Positions 1-7,225 of a stretch of 64,000 nucleotides of DNA are shown here, one piece after another. How positions within the stretch are numbered: position 1 is the stretch's first letter; every line of letters begins with the position of its first letter. The DNA is from CAZKBP01 sp964551015 (lineage in GTDB: Bacteria; Bacteroidota; Bacteroidia; Cytophagales; Microscillaceae): positions 1 to 64,000 of the forward strand of contig CAZKBP010000023.1 of the NCBI GenBank assembly GCA_964551015.1, in the 5' to 3' direction. A program made the position numbers and the translations under genes. The notes beneath the pieces are model-generated. The model worked only from the letters and a program-made list of their open reading frames with translations. It did not search any database and had not been told where the DNA came from.

Positions 1-38
1 TATTAAGTTATGCAAGTCTGAAGACTTACAATCATTTT

Positions 39-77
39 CTACCACAAGTGTTCGCCATCGCTCAACACTTGCGGTAG
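39..77. repeat. Imperfect palindrome, left copy
   Basis: Seen directly: positions 39-52 pair with 64-77 around an 11-base loop, with one mismatch (A44 against C72). The same sequence occurs in inverted orientation at 885-923, so the two copies flank the lipoprotein gene between them. The loop differs between copies while the arms are conserved, as expected for a folding element such as a REP-like or miniature palindromic repeat. It lies 49 bases before the start codon of the lipoprotein gene, so it could also act in the mRNA leader. Confidence 0.6.
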
Positions 78-125
78 TTGGGGGGTACATCTTAAATCAT
101 AATCGCTACTAATCTCTAACATATT

Positions 126-875
126 ATGCGATATTATTTTTTATTATTATTAATTAGCGTGTACTCTTGTGGAGGGTACTACCTCAGTGATGAGGAGCTT
201 TGCAAAAGATATAATGAAGGAATAAAGGGAGAAAGACCTTTTAAATCTTATTTTTGGGAAATAACCGAAAGACTTAACACTCGGCTGGATAGTACAACAA
301 ACGGAATAGAATACCATACGATCCTTTCTGCTCCTCCTTGTGCTGCAGATTATTATGAGTACTATGACGAAGAAAGGAGCATTCGCGTTGTGGCCTACAC
401 AGAGGAGACGGTCAAAGATAGCAAGATGCATCAATACGTTCAGACCGATTTAAATGGTCTGGTCGTATACCATTATCGTGAGAATTCCAATGGAGACTTG
501 ATTAAGGATTATGTAACTCTTCCAGATTCATACCGAAGTGAAAGTTATAGTTTTACATTTAAAGATGATACCGTTTCTTATGGAGGATATTTTGAGGCGG
601 TATTTTCTTTGGATAAAGAAAGAGTTGAAGCTCATGAATTCCATCTTTTTGAAAAACCTGATATCACTTTACTTTCCAGATATAAATTAGAAAAATTTCA
701 CGAAGATAAATTTGATATCCATTACAGGTATAAAGAGAAGATAGATTCAGTAGGTGTGCATACGTTCAGGTGTCTTCTCAAAATATTGAAGACCGAAAAT
801 AGCCAATGGAAAGAACAAAAAGTAGAGTTCCGTTATTTGGTATCTCCTCCCGCTAGCCAAAACATTCCAAACTAA
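126..875 (+). CDS. Predicted lipoprotein of unknown function
   Basis: A 249-residue protein that I do not recognise. It begins with a short hydrophobic stretch (residues 2-14) ending in V-Y-S-C-G-G, a plausible lipobox with Cys15 as the lipidated residue, so it is probably anchored in the inner or outer membrane facing the periplasm. The rest is soluble, rich in Tyr, Glu and Asp, with alternating beta-like segments and no catalytic motif I can name. The gene stands alone: its reading frame is followed immediately by a C10 run and a long hairpin, and another copy of that palindrome precedes it. It is AT-rich compared with the operon to its right. The isolated setting and flanking repeats suggest accessory DNA, but that is inference. 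Confidence 0.7.
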   Translation: MRYYFLLLLISVYSCGGYYLSDEELCKRYNEGIKGERPFKSYFWEITERLNTRLDSTTNGIEYHTILSAPPCAADYYEYYDEERSIRVVAYTEETVKDSKMHQYVQTDLNGLVVYHYRENSNGDLIKDYVTLPDSYRSESYSFTFKDDTVSYGGYFEAVFSLDKERVEAHEFHLFEKPDITLLSRYKLEKFHEDKFDIHYRYKEKIDSVGVHTFRCLLKILKTENSQWKEQKVEFRYLVSPPASQNIPN

Positions 876-931
876 CCCCCCCCCCTACCGCGAGTGTTGA
901 GCGCGAGCGATCACTTGTGGTAGGGGGGGGG
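876..931. repeat. Long C-run/G-run hairpin, right copy of the palindrome
   Basis: Seen directly: a run of ten C (876-885) and the following TACCGCGAGTG pair with CACTTGTGGTA and a run of nine G (923-931). The stem is about 20 bp with only two G-T wobble pairs, around a 15-base loop (897-911). The core 885-923 is the inverted counterpart of the palindrome at 39-77. It begins directly after the stop codon of the lipoprotein gene and lies just beyond the end of the leftward GTPase gene, so it may also terminate both transcripts. No T-run follows on the plus strand, so it is not a classical intrinsic terminator. Confidence 0.65.
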
Positions 932-962
932 AAATCTATCTGAGGTTACTTGCTAATCCCTA

Positions 963-2183
963 TTACAGCGCGTAAGCTCTTTGCACGGGCCAGTGGTCTT
1001 CGTAGCCGTTTTGCCATTTTTGCGAGCGGATTTCCTCGTCAGTAGATAAGCAGGCATCAAGTGCCGCTCGGATCTCTGCCTCGTCCATATTTTGTCCGAT
1101 CAAAACGATTTCATTCTTCCGATCGCCGAAGGTTTTGTCCCAGCCTGACTCTATATGTTTTTGATTTTCTATGAAGGGGGCGTATTGAATTCGCTTCTCA
1201 AAGGGCATGCTACACCACCACACTCCGGCACTCTCGGCTCTTAGGGAGCCTCCTGCTTGGTTCCAGATCAGGGCTTGGGCGGGGCGGGAGGCTAGCCAAA
1301 ACAGTCCTTTGCTGCGAATAATGCTCATGGGAAATTCATTTTGGACAAAATTCCAAAAGCGAACCGGATCAAAGGGTTTTTTGCTACGATACACGAAGGA
1401 ACTAATGCCATACTCTTCGGTTTCAGGCGTATGTTCATCCTTATTGAGTTCTTCAATCCAGCTGGTGCTTTGCTCGGCGGCGGCAAAGTCAAAAAGACCC
1501 GTGTCGATAATTTCTTTGGGGGCTACTTTGCTGAAAGTAGAAGTGATGACCTTGGCCGAAGGATTGAGTTTGTGAATAGCCGCTTTCAGCAAGCCCAATA
1601 TTTCCTTTTTCACTAGGTCGGCCTTGTTTAAAATGATCACATTGGCAAACTCGATTTGGTCGGTCAATAAATCCACAATGGTGCGATAGTCGCCCTCCAT
1701 ATCCGTCAGCTTTCTATCTACTAATTTATCAGGACTTCCAAAATCCTTAAAAAAGTTAAACGCGTCTACTACCGTTACCATCGTATCAATGTAGCTCCAT
1801 TCCGAAAGGTCGATGCCCTTCTCTTCATCCACGAAGCTAAAAGTCTGGGCAACGGGCACGGGTTCGCTGATCCCGGTACTCTCGATGAGTAAGTAATCAA
1901 AGCGATTTTCCATGGCCAATCGCTCTACTTCTACCATCAGATCTTCTCGCAGGGTACAGCAGATACAGCCGTTGCTCATCTCCACCAATTTTTCTTCGGT
2001 TCTCGAGAGGGTATTTTCGCTTTTTACCAAATTGGCGTCCACGTTCACTTCGCTCATATCATTGACGATCACGGCTACTTTCAAGCCTTCTTTGTTGTGT
2101 AAAATATGATTAAGTAGTGTCGTTTTACCTGCTCCCAAAAAACCGCTCAATACGGTTACGGGGAGTTTTTTTGGATGATTCAT
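963..2183 (-). CDS. COG0523-family GTPase (CobW/ZigA-like metallochaperone)
   Basis: A 406-residue G3E-family GTPase of the COG0523 group, whose members deliver metals (zinc, cobalt, nickel) to target proteins; those under zinc control act in zinc starvation. The Walker A loop G-F-L-G-A-G-K-T-T is at residues 14-22, the conserved metal-binding C-I-C-C motif at 73-76, and the G4 motif N-K-A-D at 186-189. The second half matches the CobW C-terminal domain. It is the last gene of a leftward operon behind a MerC-like protein, an ABC ATPase and a DUF1826 protein, with a 42-base gap to the MerC-like gene. DUF1826 and COG0523 genes are known neighbours in zinc-responsive regulons, which favours zinc over cobalamin. 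The exact client protein cannot be read from the sequence. Confidence 0.9.
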   Translation of the reverse strand: MNHPKKLPVTVLSGFLGAGKTTLLNHILHNKEGLKVAVIVNDMSEVNVDANLVKSENTLSRTEEKLVEMSNGCICCTLREDLMVEVERLAMENRFDYLLIESTGISEPVPVAQTFSFVDEEKGIDLSEWSYIDTMVTVVDAFNFFKDFGSPDKLVDRKLTDMEGDYRTIVDLLTDQIEFANVIILNKADLVKKEILGLLKAAIHKLNPSAKVITSTFSKVAPKEIIDTGLFDFAAAEQSTSWIEELNKDEHTPETEEYGISSFVYRSKKPFDPVRFWNFVQNEFPMSIIRSKGLFWLASRPAQALIWNQAGGSLRAESAGVWWCSMPFEKRIQYAPFIENQKHIESGWDKTFGDRKNEIVLIGQNMDEAEIRAALDACLSTDEEIRSQKWQNGYEDHWPVQRAYAL

Positions 2184-2225
2184 AAGTCTATTGGTGGTAA
2201 AGGGTTAGGGTAGATATTTCAGATT

Positions 2226-2654
2226 TCAGTCAGGAGGATTGGCACAACATCGTTCGTCTGTACATTGGCAGTATTTTCTATTGTAGAGATGTAAGAAAAT
2301 AAGCCCCAGCGTGGGAAGGTAAATCACCTCTTCGGGTAGATGAAACCCCTCGATTTTTTCATTAAAAATAACCAGAGACAAGGCCAGCCAACTGACCACA
2401 AATGCGTACTTGAGCCATTGTTTGGAAGTTTTTTGGACTGACCAGTAAACGGCAGCCAGCGATAAGACCAAGAAGAGCACGTCAATTCCGCCCCACCACC
2501 AAGGTCCTTTAGCGTGGTGGTGATGCCCAGAAATGCCCGCCTGAGCCACGAAAAGAAAGGGCGTCAGGAGGCAGTGAACCAGACATAAGCTACTTGTTAA
2601 TCCGCCCAGTAAGTCGGATTTACTTTGAGAGGCATTCTTGACTAACTCAAGCAT
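2226..2654 (-). CDS. MerC-domain membrane protein
   Basis: A 142-residue membrane protein of the MerC family. The N-terminal part carries S-L-C-L-V-H-C-L-L-T-P, a Cys-x-x-Cys pair (counting V-H between) inside the first membrane segment as in mercury transporters, followed by a histidine-rich loop (H-H-H-H near residue 45). About four hydrophobic segments follow. The C-terminal tail is cysteine-rich (C-Q-C and C-C). MerC-domain proteins in Bacteroidota often sit in zinc-type clusters and not in mercury operons; no merA or merR is present here, so a role in zinc or other divalent metal handling is more likely. It starts 9 bases after the ABC ATPase gene, so the two are co-transcribed. Confidence 0.8.
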   Translation of the reverse strand: MLELVKNASQSKSDLLGGLTSSLCLVHCLLTPFLFVAQAGISGHHHHAKGPWWWGGIDVLFLVLSLAAVYWSVQKTSKQWLKYAFVVSWLALSLVIFNEKIEGFHLPEEVIYLPTLGLIFLHLYNRKYCQCTDERCCANPPD

Positions 2655-2663
2655 ATTCTTGGG

Positions 2664-3365
2664 TTAATTTCGCATATAATCAAGGTAAATACTTTCCAGT
2701 TCGTTACTGCTTACTTCCGAGGCTTGGATTTCCTTCAGCAAAAGCCCGTCTTTCAGGATTCCAATTTTGTGGCAGGTTTCTCTGGTTCTGAATATATCGT
2801 GAGAGGCCATCAGAATGGCCGTACCGTTTTTGGCGATCTCTCTGAGTAAAAAAGACAATTCATCACTGGCGGCGGGGTCGAGGCCGCTGGTGGGTTCGTC
2901 TAGTAGGTACACACTAGCCTTCTTGGCGATGGCAATGGCGATGCCAACCTTTTGCCGCATCCCTTTGGAGTAAATTCCTACTTTTCGCGCGTGGGTACTT
3001 TCCTCCAATCCACAGGTGATCAAGAAATCCTTTAATTCGCTTTTTGGGTAAACGAGACCCGCCAGCTTACAGAAATAGTCCAAATTTTCTAAACCAGTCA
3101 AATAAGGGTAAAGATTTACATTTTCTGGAATGTAGCCGATACTATTCCGCACCTTAGTCAGGTCTTGGGCAGGGTTGATACCGCCCACTTCTACCGTTCC
3201 TGAATCTGGCTTATGAAAACCCAGCAGGAGATTGATGGTGGTAGATTTTCCAGCACCATTGCTTCCCAGCAGGCCGTAAATCTCCCCAGCCTTTATGTTC
3301 AGGCTAAGGCTGTCGAGTGCGACTTTGTCTTTGAATTTTTTGCTTACCTGATGAAGATGAATCAT
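2664..3365 (-). CDS. ABC transporter ATP-binding protein
   Basis: A 233-residue ATPase of the ABC-2 export type. Walker A (G-S-N-G-A-G-K-S-T-T), the signature (Y-S-K-G-M-R-Q-K) and Walker B (V-Y-L-L-D-E-P-T-S-G-L-D-P) are all present, followed by the switch histidine in A-S-H-D. I placed the start at the ATG ending at 3365 (M-I-H-L-H-Q), where ABC domains normally begin; the frame is open for 16 more codons upstream but that extension has no family support. It lies 44 bases downstream of the DUF1826 gene. The natural partners are the ABC-2 permeases encoded in the opposite direction from 4473, so ATPase and permeases appear split over a divergent locus. One of those permeases is interrupted. 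Confidence 0.92.
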   Translation of the reverse strand: MIHLHQVSKKFKDKVALDSLSLNIKAGEIYGLLGSNGAGKSTTINLLLGFHKPDSGTVEVGGINPAQDLTKVRNSIGYIPENVNLYPYLTGLENLDYFCKLAGLVYPKSELKDFLITCGLEESTHARKVGIYSKGMRQKVGIAIAIAKKASVYLLDEPTSGLDPAASDELSFLLREIAKNGTAILMASHDIFRTRETCHKIGILKDGLLLKEIQASEVSSNELESIYLDYMRN

Positions 3366-3409
3366 AGTTTTGACTTTATTTGATTTGCATAATTTCGGGA
3401 CTCGGTGGT

Positions 3410-4054
3410 TCAATCCTCGGCTAGATCTATTCGGAACAAAACCCGTTTTTCGCCCGCTTGTTCCAAGGGCGGACTGCGGTGCAAGACCAGAGTAGTCTTG
3501 TGTTCGTGTAGTGCGCCTTTCAAAATCACCACATCAAAAGGACGGGCTTGCTGGATTTCATCAGGATTAATGATCATCTCGTTGCCTTTGCTGTGGGACA
3601 AATCGTGGTTGATATTTTCGGGTTTGACCCACTGCGTACCCGGCCCCTCGTAGGTACAGAGCAGACGAAGCACATTCACATCCGTGTGAAAGCGACGGCA
3701 CATGCCGTTGTCCACGATGGCCCAGAAGATACGAAAATTAGTCTTCTGCGTAATCGCCGAGAATTGCGCTAACAAGCCGCCCACGTCTTCCGAGAGCATC
3801 TCGAACCCCACGGGGTGTAGTGCTTGGTAATCGCCTAATGCTTGTTCAAAATCTTGCTTGAAATTTCGGATGCTAGTATTGAAGGTAGATTTTTGGAAGT
3901 CAGATGCAATAAACTGCCTGATCCACTGCTGGATATCAGGAATCACAGGGCGCTTCCAGATGGCAATGCTGACATTGGTTTGTAGAATTTCTCTGAGCTG
4001 CTCCCGATCGCTTGAGATGGCAAAAGATGGGGAAGATTCGATTTGAGCTTTCAT
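3410..4054 (-). CDS. DUF1826 family protein
   Basis: A 214-residue soluble protein of the DUF1826 family, whose biochemical role is unknown. Family genes are known next to COG0523 GTPases under zinc control, which matches the last gene of this operon. Sequence features include paired histidines and arginines (R-R-F-H-T-D-V-N near the middle, and L-H-E-H-K-T-T plus L-H-R-S-P-P near the end) that resemble a cupin-like metal site, but this is my reading and not an established fact. The start is set at the ATG ending at 4054; a longer frame to 4126 would run through the operator and promoter and is rejected. It is the first gene of the leftward operon, and its promoter overlaps a TGCAAC-N3-GTTGCA palindrome 17 bases upstream. 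Confidence 0.85.
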   Translation of the reverse strand: MKAQIESSPSFAISSDREQLREILQTNVSIAIWKRPVIPDIQQWIRQFIASDFQKSTFNTSIRNFKQDFEQALGDYQALHPVGFEMLSEDVGGLLAQFSAITQKTNFRIFWAIVDNGMCRRFHTDVNVLRLLCTYEGPGTQWVKPENINHDLSHSKGNEMIINPDEIQQARPFDVVILKGALHEHKTTLVLHRSPPLEQAGEKRVLFRIDLAED

Positions 4055-4071
4055 ACAATGGAAAGGTTTTA

Positions 4072-4086
4072 TGCAACACTGTTGCA
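4072..4086. promoter_or_regulatory. Candidate metal-repressor operator, site 1
   Basis: Seen directly: TGCAAC-ACT-GTTGCA, a 15-base inverted repeat with perfect 6-base arms. It overlaps the end of the -7 element of the leftward promoter and the expected transcription start, the usual place for repressor binding. An identical copy is at 4226-4240. Given the zinc-type genes on both sides, a Fur-family repressor such as Zur is the natural candidate; no such regulator gene is in the window. Confidence 0.7.
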
Positions 4087-4116
4087 AATGTAAACCAAGG
4101 TTGAAGCAAATGCAAT
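4085..4116 (-). promoter_or_regulatory. Promoter of the DUF1826 operon (Bacteroidota type)
   Basis: On the minus strand TACATTTG (4092-4085) matches the Bacteroidota -7 consensus TAnnTTTG exactly, and ATTG (4116-4113) stands 20 bases upstream in the -33 position (consensus TTTG). The predicted transcription start is about 20-25 bases before the ATG at 4054. The -7 element abuts operator site 1. The -33 element lies inside a third, degenerate palindrome (TGCA-N7-TGCA, 4111-4125). Confidence 0.65.
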
Positions 4117-4125
4117 AATGCTGCA
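4111..4125. promoter_or_regulatory. Degenerate operator-like palindrome, site 3
   Basis: TGCA-N7-TGCA has the same 15-base spacing as the perfect operators at 4072 and 4226 but imperfect inner positions. It overlaps the -33 element of the leftward promoter. Possibly a weaker binding site for the same regulator. Confidence 0.35.
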
Positions 4126-4225
4126 ATAAAATAATTACTCAAGAAGTCCATCACGCGACGGTGGAAAGCTAAGATGAAGAGAAACAATCCTATTCGCTTC
4201 CTATAATGAACAGGCATAAATTTGA

Positions 4226-4240
4226 TGCAACACTGTTGCA
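4226..4240. promoter_or_regulatory. Candidate metal-repressor operator, site 2
   Basis: TGCAAC-ACT-GTTGCA, identical over all 15 bases to the palindrome at 4072-4086, 154 bases away. It overlaps the presumed -33 region for rightward transcription toward the permeases, so both halves of the locus would answer to one regulator. Confidence 0.65.
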
Positions 4241-4331
4241 TTTGAAAAAAATCATTTATATTTACATCAGTGTTGCGCATCTGCAAAATGGCGCGATACC
4301 CTGCAAGCAAGTTAATTCCGTCTGAATATCT

Positions 4332-4460
4332 ATGAATACTTGCGGAATTTTGAGCTCTTCCGCTCCTGATCAAAGCAAAACACAGATGCATTCAATGAAC
4401 AGCTTTATGCCAGGAACAGGAAGGCTTGCTGATTCAAAAATCTATACCCAAAATTGGTAA
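4332..4460 (+). pseudogene. Possible C-terminal remnant of a TonB-dependent receptor
   Basis: A 42-codon ORF ends 12 bases before the first permease gene. Its last part reads N-S-F-M-P-G-T-G-R, then about twelve residues, ending in aromatic Trp before TAA. TonB-dependent receptors of Bacteroidota typically end in a last barrel strand with a terminal aromatic residue, often preceded by a P-G-R-type turn. Receptors are the usual first gene of such metal operons. I infer that most of a receptor gene has been deleted, leaving promoter, operator and tail. The ORF is short and the resemblance is from memory, so chance or a genuine small protein remains possible. Confidence 0.35.
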
Positions 4461-4472
4461 AACTAAGCAAAT

Positions 4473-5882
4473 ATGTGGCAAATCATCAGAAATGAATGGC
4501 AGTTCCTAGCTCGAGATCGGGCACTATTAGGCATCAGTTTGGGCTTTGCAGTGATCCTATTTATGTCTATTTATTTAGGAAACCTGCAAACACGAGAGCA
4601 ATCCCACCGCTACCAAACCGCCAAAAAGCACCTGCGAGACCAATGGGAAAATAAAGACGAAATGCACCCCCACGGTGCTGCTCACTACGGAACTTATGTT
4701 TTCAAACCAGCTAATTTACTGAGTAGCTTGGATGAAGGTGTAAACAGTGTAACTGGAAATGTGCTGAGAGTAGAAGGACACGTACAAAATGAGATTGTCT
4801 ATTCGGAAGCCTCGCAAATGCAAGCGATTTCTAAGTTTGGTAAGCTCAAGAGTTCGCTTTTGTTGCAATACATCGTGCCGCTTTTATTGATTTTCTTGGC
4901 ATTTCAATCCATCAATAGCGAGAAACAAAGCGGTAGACTTAAACTATTATTGCTACAAGGAGCCAAACCCGCTAAAATTATTCTTGCCAAAACGTTTTCA
5001 GTTTGTTTGTATGGGATCAGCCTTCTGGCTCTGACCATACTCACGTACGCTCTGCTGAACCTAAGTCATATCAACACCGATACCCTAAACCGAACTTTGT
5101 TATTTTTTCTCTCATACAGCCTTTATTATTTTGTCATCAGCGGATTGACCGTGTATTTTGCTGCTCGTTGGCAGAATGCCAGCCTGGCGCTGACCTCCAT
5201 GCTGGGGCTATGGATTCTTTGGACGATCTTTCTACCCAATATCTTGATGAGTTCCGTGGAGAAATGGCACCCACTGCCCAGCCGGGAGGAATTCTATACG
5301 AACATGAAAGAGGATCGCTCCCAGGGTATTGATGGACACAACCCCTCGGACAAACGTAGAAAAGACTTGGAAAAGAAAGTCCTAGCAAAATACAAGGTAG
5401 ATAGCCTTTCGCAACTGCCTATAGATTTTGGGGGAATCTTAATGCAAGCTGATGAAGAATACGGTAATAAAGTCTGGGATAAGCACTTTGGCAACTTACG
5501 AACAGTGTTGGCAGAGCAAAAACAAACTTATCAGCTAGGGGGTATTTTCAATCCTTTTATTTCCTTACAAAATATGAGCATGGGCCTGGCAGGTAATGAT
5601 AATTTGCACCATCAAGAGTTTTTGGTGCAAGTGGAAAAATATCGCCGCGTATTCATCAAAACCCTCAACGATGAACACGCCTATGGCAAAAAGAAACCAG
5701 GAGATGAATACTTGAAAGTCGGCCAAGATTTTTATAAATCGATTGCAGGTTTTGATTATCAACCCACGAAGATATCTTCAGTATTTCCTTATTATTTATC
5801 AGACTTGCTGCTTCTGGTTTTTTGGGGGCTTTTGGCCAGCATTCTTTTGATCTTTGGAACTAAAAAAATGCAAATTTTATGA
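4473..5882 (+). CDS. ABC-2 type permease (DUF3526-like)
   Basis: A 469-residue ABC-2 export permease. It has an N-terminal membrane segment (about residues 18-36), a large extracytoplasmic loop, then a block of membrane segments from about residue 130 (I-V-P-L-L-L-I-F-L-A-F) through residue 260, a second long loop (about 265-430) and a final membrane helix near the C-terminus. The arrangement, with loops between first-second and fifth-sixth helices, matches the DUF3526 permease family. It overlaps the next gene by four bases (ATGA at 5879-5882), so the two are translationally coupled, as permease pairs of one transporter usually are. The ATPase at 2664-3365 on the other strand is the likely partner. 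Confidence 0.85.
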   Translation: MWQIIRNEWQFLARDRALLGISLGFAVILFMSIYLGNLQTREQSHRYQTAKKHLRDQWENKDEMHPHGAAHYGTYVFKPANLLSSLDEGVNSVTGNVLRVEGHVQNEIVYSEASQMQAISKFGKLKSSLLLQYIVPLLLIFLAFQSINSEKQSGRLKLLLLQGAKPAKIILAKTFSVCLYGISLLALTILTYALLNLSHINTDTLNRTLLFFLSYSLYYFVISGLTVYFAARWQNASLALTSMLGLWILWTIFLPNILMSSVEKWHPLPSREEFYTNMKEDRSQGIDGHNPSDKRRKDLEKKVLAKYKVDSLSQLPIDFGGILMQADEEYGNKVWDKHFGNLRTVLAEQKQTYQLGGIFNPFISLQNMSMGLAGNDNLHHQEFLVQVEKYRRVFIKTLNDEHAYGKKKPGDEYLKVGQDFYKSIAGFDYQPTKISSVFPYYLSDLLLLVFWGLLASILLIFGTKKMQIL

Positions 5883-7201
5883 AAAATCTAAGCATCTTTT
5901 TATACGAATGGAAGCATTTCATCCGTAATCCATTCAAGGTTGTGGCTCTGTTGCTCTTTGTGGTAGCCAGTGTGTATGGCCTGCACAAGGGAGCTAGCTT
6001 GTATCAAGAGCAAAGTGCCGAAGTTGAGAAAATCGAGCAAAAAGTCAGAGAGGAAAAGCAAAAACAAATTGTCGCCTACCAGGAAGGTAAATTTACTCCC
6101 GAAGACCGCCCCCGGGTAGATTTGCGCAAGCCCGTCTACGCGATTGATCGATCCTAGGTGTACCATTGTAAGCCGCCTTCGCCAGCTATGGTGTATAGCA
6201 TTGGGCAAAGCGAACAGTACGGATTTCATAAAAGAATCACGAGATGGGCGAGCCCCTATGATGTTGATTTGGTCGAGGAAATGGCCAACCCCGAACGGCT
6301 CCAAACCGGAACGCTGGATTTTAGTTTTGCCTTGCTTTTCTTATCGCCCCTACTCTTGCTAATATTACTCTACAACCTCAAAAGCGCGGAAAACGAACAG
6401 GGCTTTATGCCTTTAATAGAAGTACAAAATCCCTCGAAAAATGCTTGGCTCTTGTCCAGAATGCTGTTTTACGTCCTGGTTGTACTCCTGACAAATTTCT
6501 TGCTGATTGTATACGGAGCGGTACTCACCCCTGTCTTTGCTTCAGCCAGTGAAGCTTTTGGGCAAATGCTCATGTACAGCTTGGCCTACTTGGTGCTTTG
6601 GTCAGTCTTGTATTTTTTTGTTTTGCAAAGTGGCCGAAGCATTCTGGGGAATACCCTGAAAATGACGGGCACCTACTTGGTTTTTGCCTTTATCATTCCG
6701 GCTACAGTCTATCAACTTCTGAGCATTCAACATCCCACGAATTTGATGACTGGCTTCATCGATGCAAACCTAGACAAAAGATGGGAGCTTTGGGATCAAC
6801 CCCTTAATGTCAGACAAAACCAGTTGAATGAACTATTTCCTGAAATCGTGGATAGCCCGGTGGCAAAGGATAGTGCGCAGCTACCAGCAGCCATCCGGGA
6901 ATCAACTGCTGCCCTAGACAATAAACTCAAAAAAGCAAGTATCCGACCCGTCGAGAAAGAAAACCGGGCCAAAAACGCTTTCATCCAAAGTACCTTTTGG
7001 TTCAACCCAGTGAGTTTTTTCCAGAACCAATTCAATCTTATTGCCCAAACCCATTTTGATGATTATCAACAATATCGGGATGAAATACAGGAATTAATTG
7101 ATAAGCAAATTCGGATATTAGTCTTGGATATGTGGCAAGATAAAAAAGTAGATGAGCAGAAATATCGAGAGTATTATCAAGTTCTGAGTAAGGCCGAGTG
7201 A
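5879..7201 (+). pseudogene. Second ABC-2 permease, interrupted by in-frame TAG
   Basis: The frame from 5879 runs 92 codons to a TAG at 6155-6157 and then continues without shift to 7201, so the reading frame is 440 codons with one amber stop. Both parts belong to one DUF3526-like permease: helix 1 (about residues 20-36) is before the stop, and the conserved K-P-P-S-P-A-M-V-Y-S segment and the main membrane helices (from about residue 155) are after it. The second part could restart at GTG 6158, but it would lack the first helix. A single base change (for instance TGG to TAG) explains the state. Pseudogene, readthrough and sequencing error are all open. It overlaps the upstream permease gene by four bases. 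Confidence 0.8.
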
Positions 7202-7225
7202 CCTAAGAAAATAATTTAAACCAAA

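Larger units (their letters stand above)
4127..4472. other. Divergent control region of the metal locus
   Basis: This 346-base stretch between the leftward operon and the rightward permeases holds operator site 2 (4226-4240), a TATATTTA -7-like element (4257-4264) with GTTG 18 bases upstream for rightward transcription, a further half site (TGTTGC at 4270-4275), and the 42-codon ORF 4332-4460 that looks like a receptor remnant. A leader of about 200 bases before the first permease would be unusual, and supports the idea that a gene once stood here. Confidence 0.5.

Noticed and set aside
2226..2654. Mercury-resistance operon
   Set aside because: No merA, merP, merT or merR; the neighbours fit zinc-type homeostasis.
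3936..4391. Minus-strand ORF of 151 codons over the control region
   Set aside because: It overlaps the DUF1826 gene in another frame and covers the promoter and operator sites; no family resemblance.
6158..7201. Independent gene starting at GTG 6158
   Set aside because: It is in the same frame as the upstream 92 codons and lacks the first membrane helix, so one interrupted permease gene is the simpler reading.
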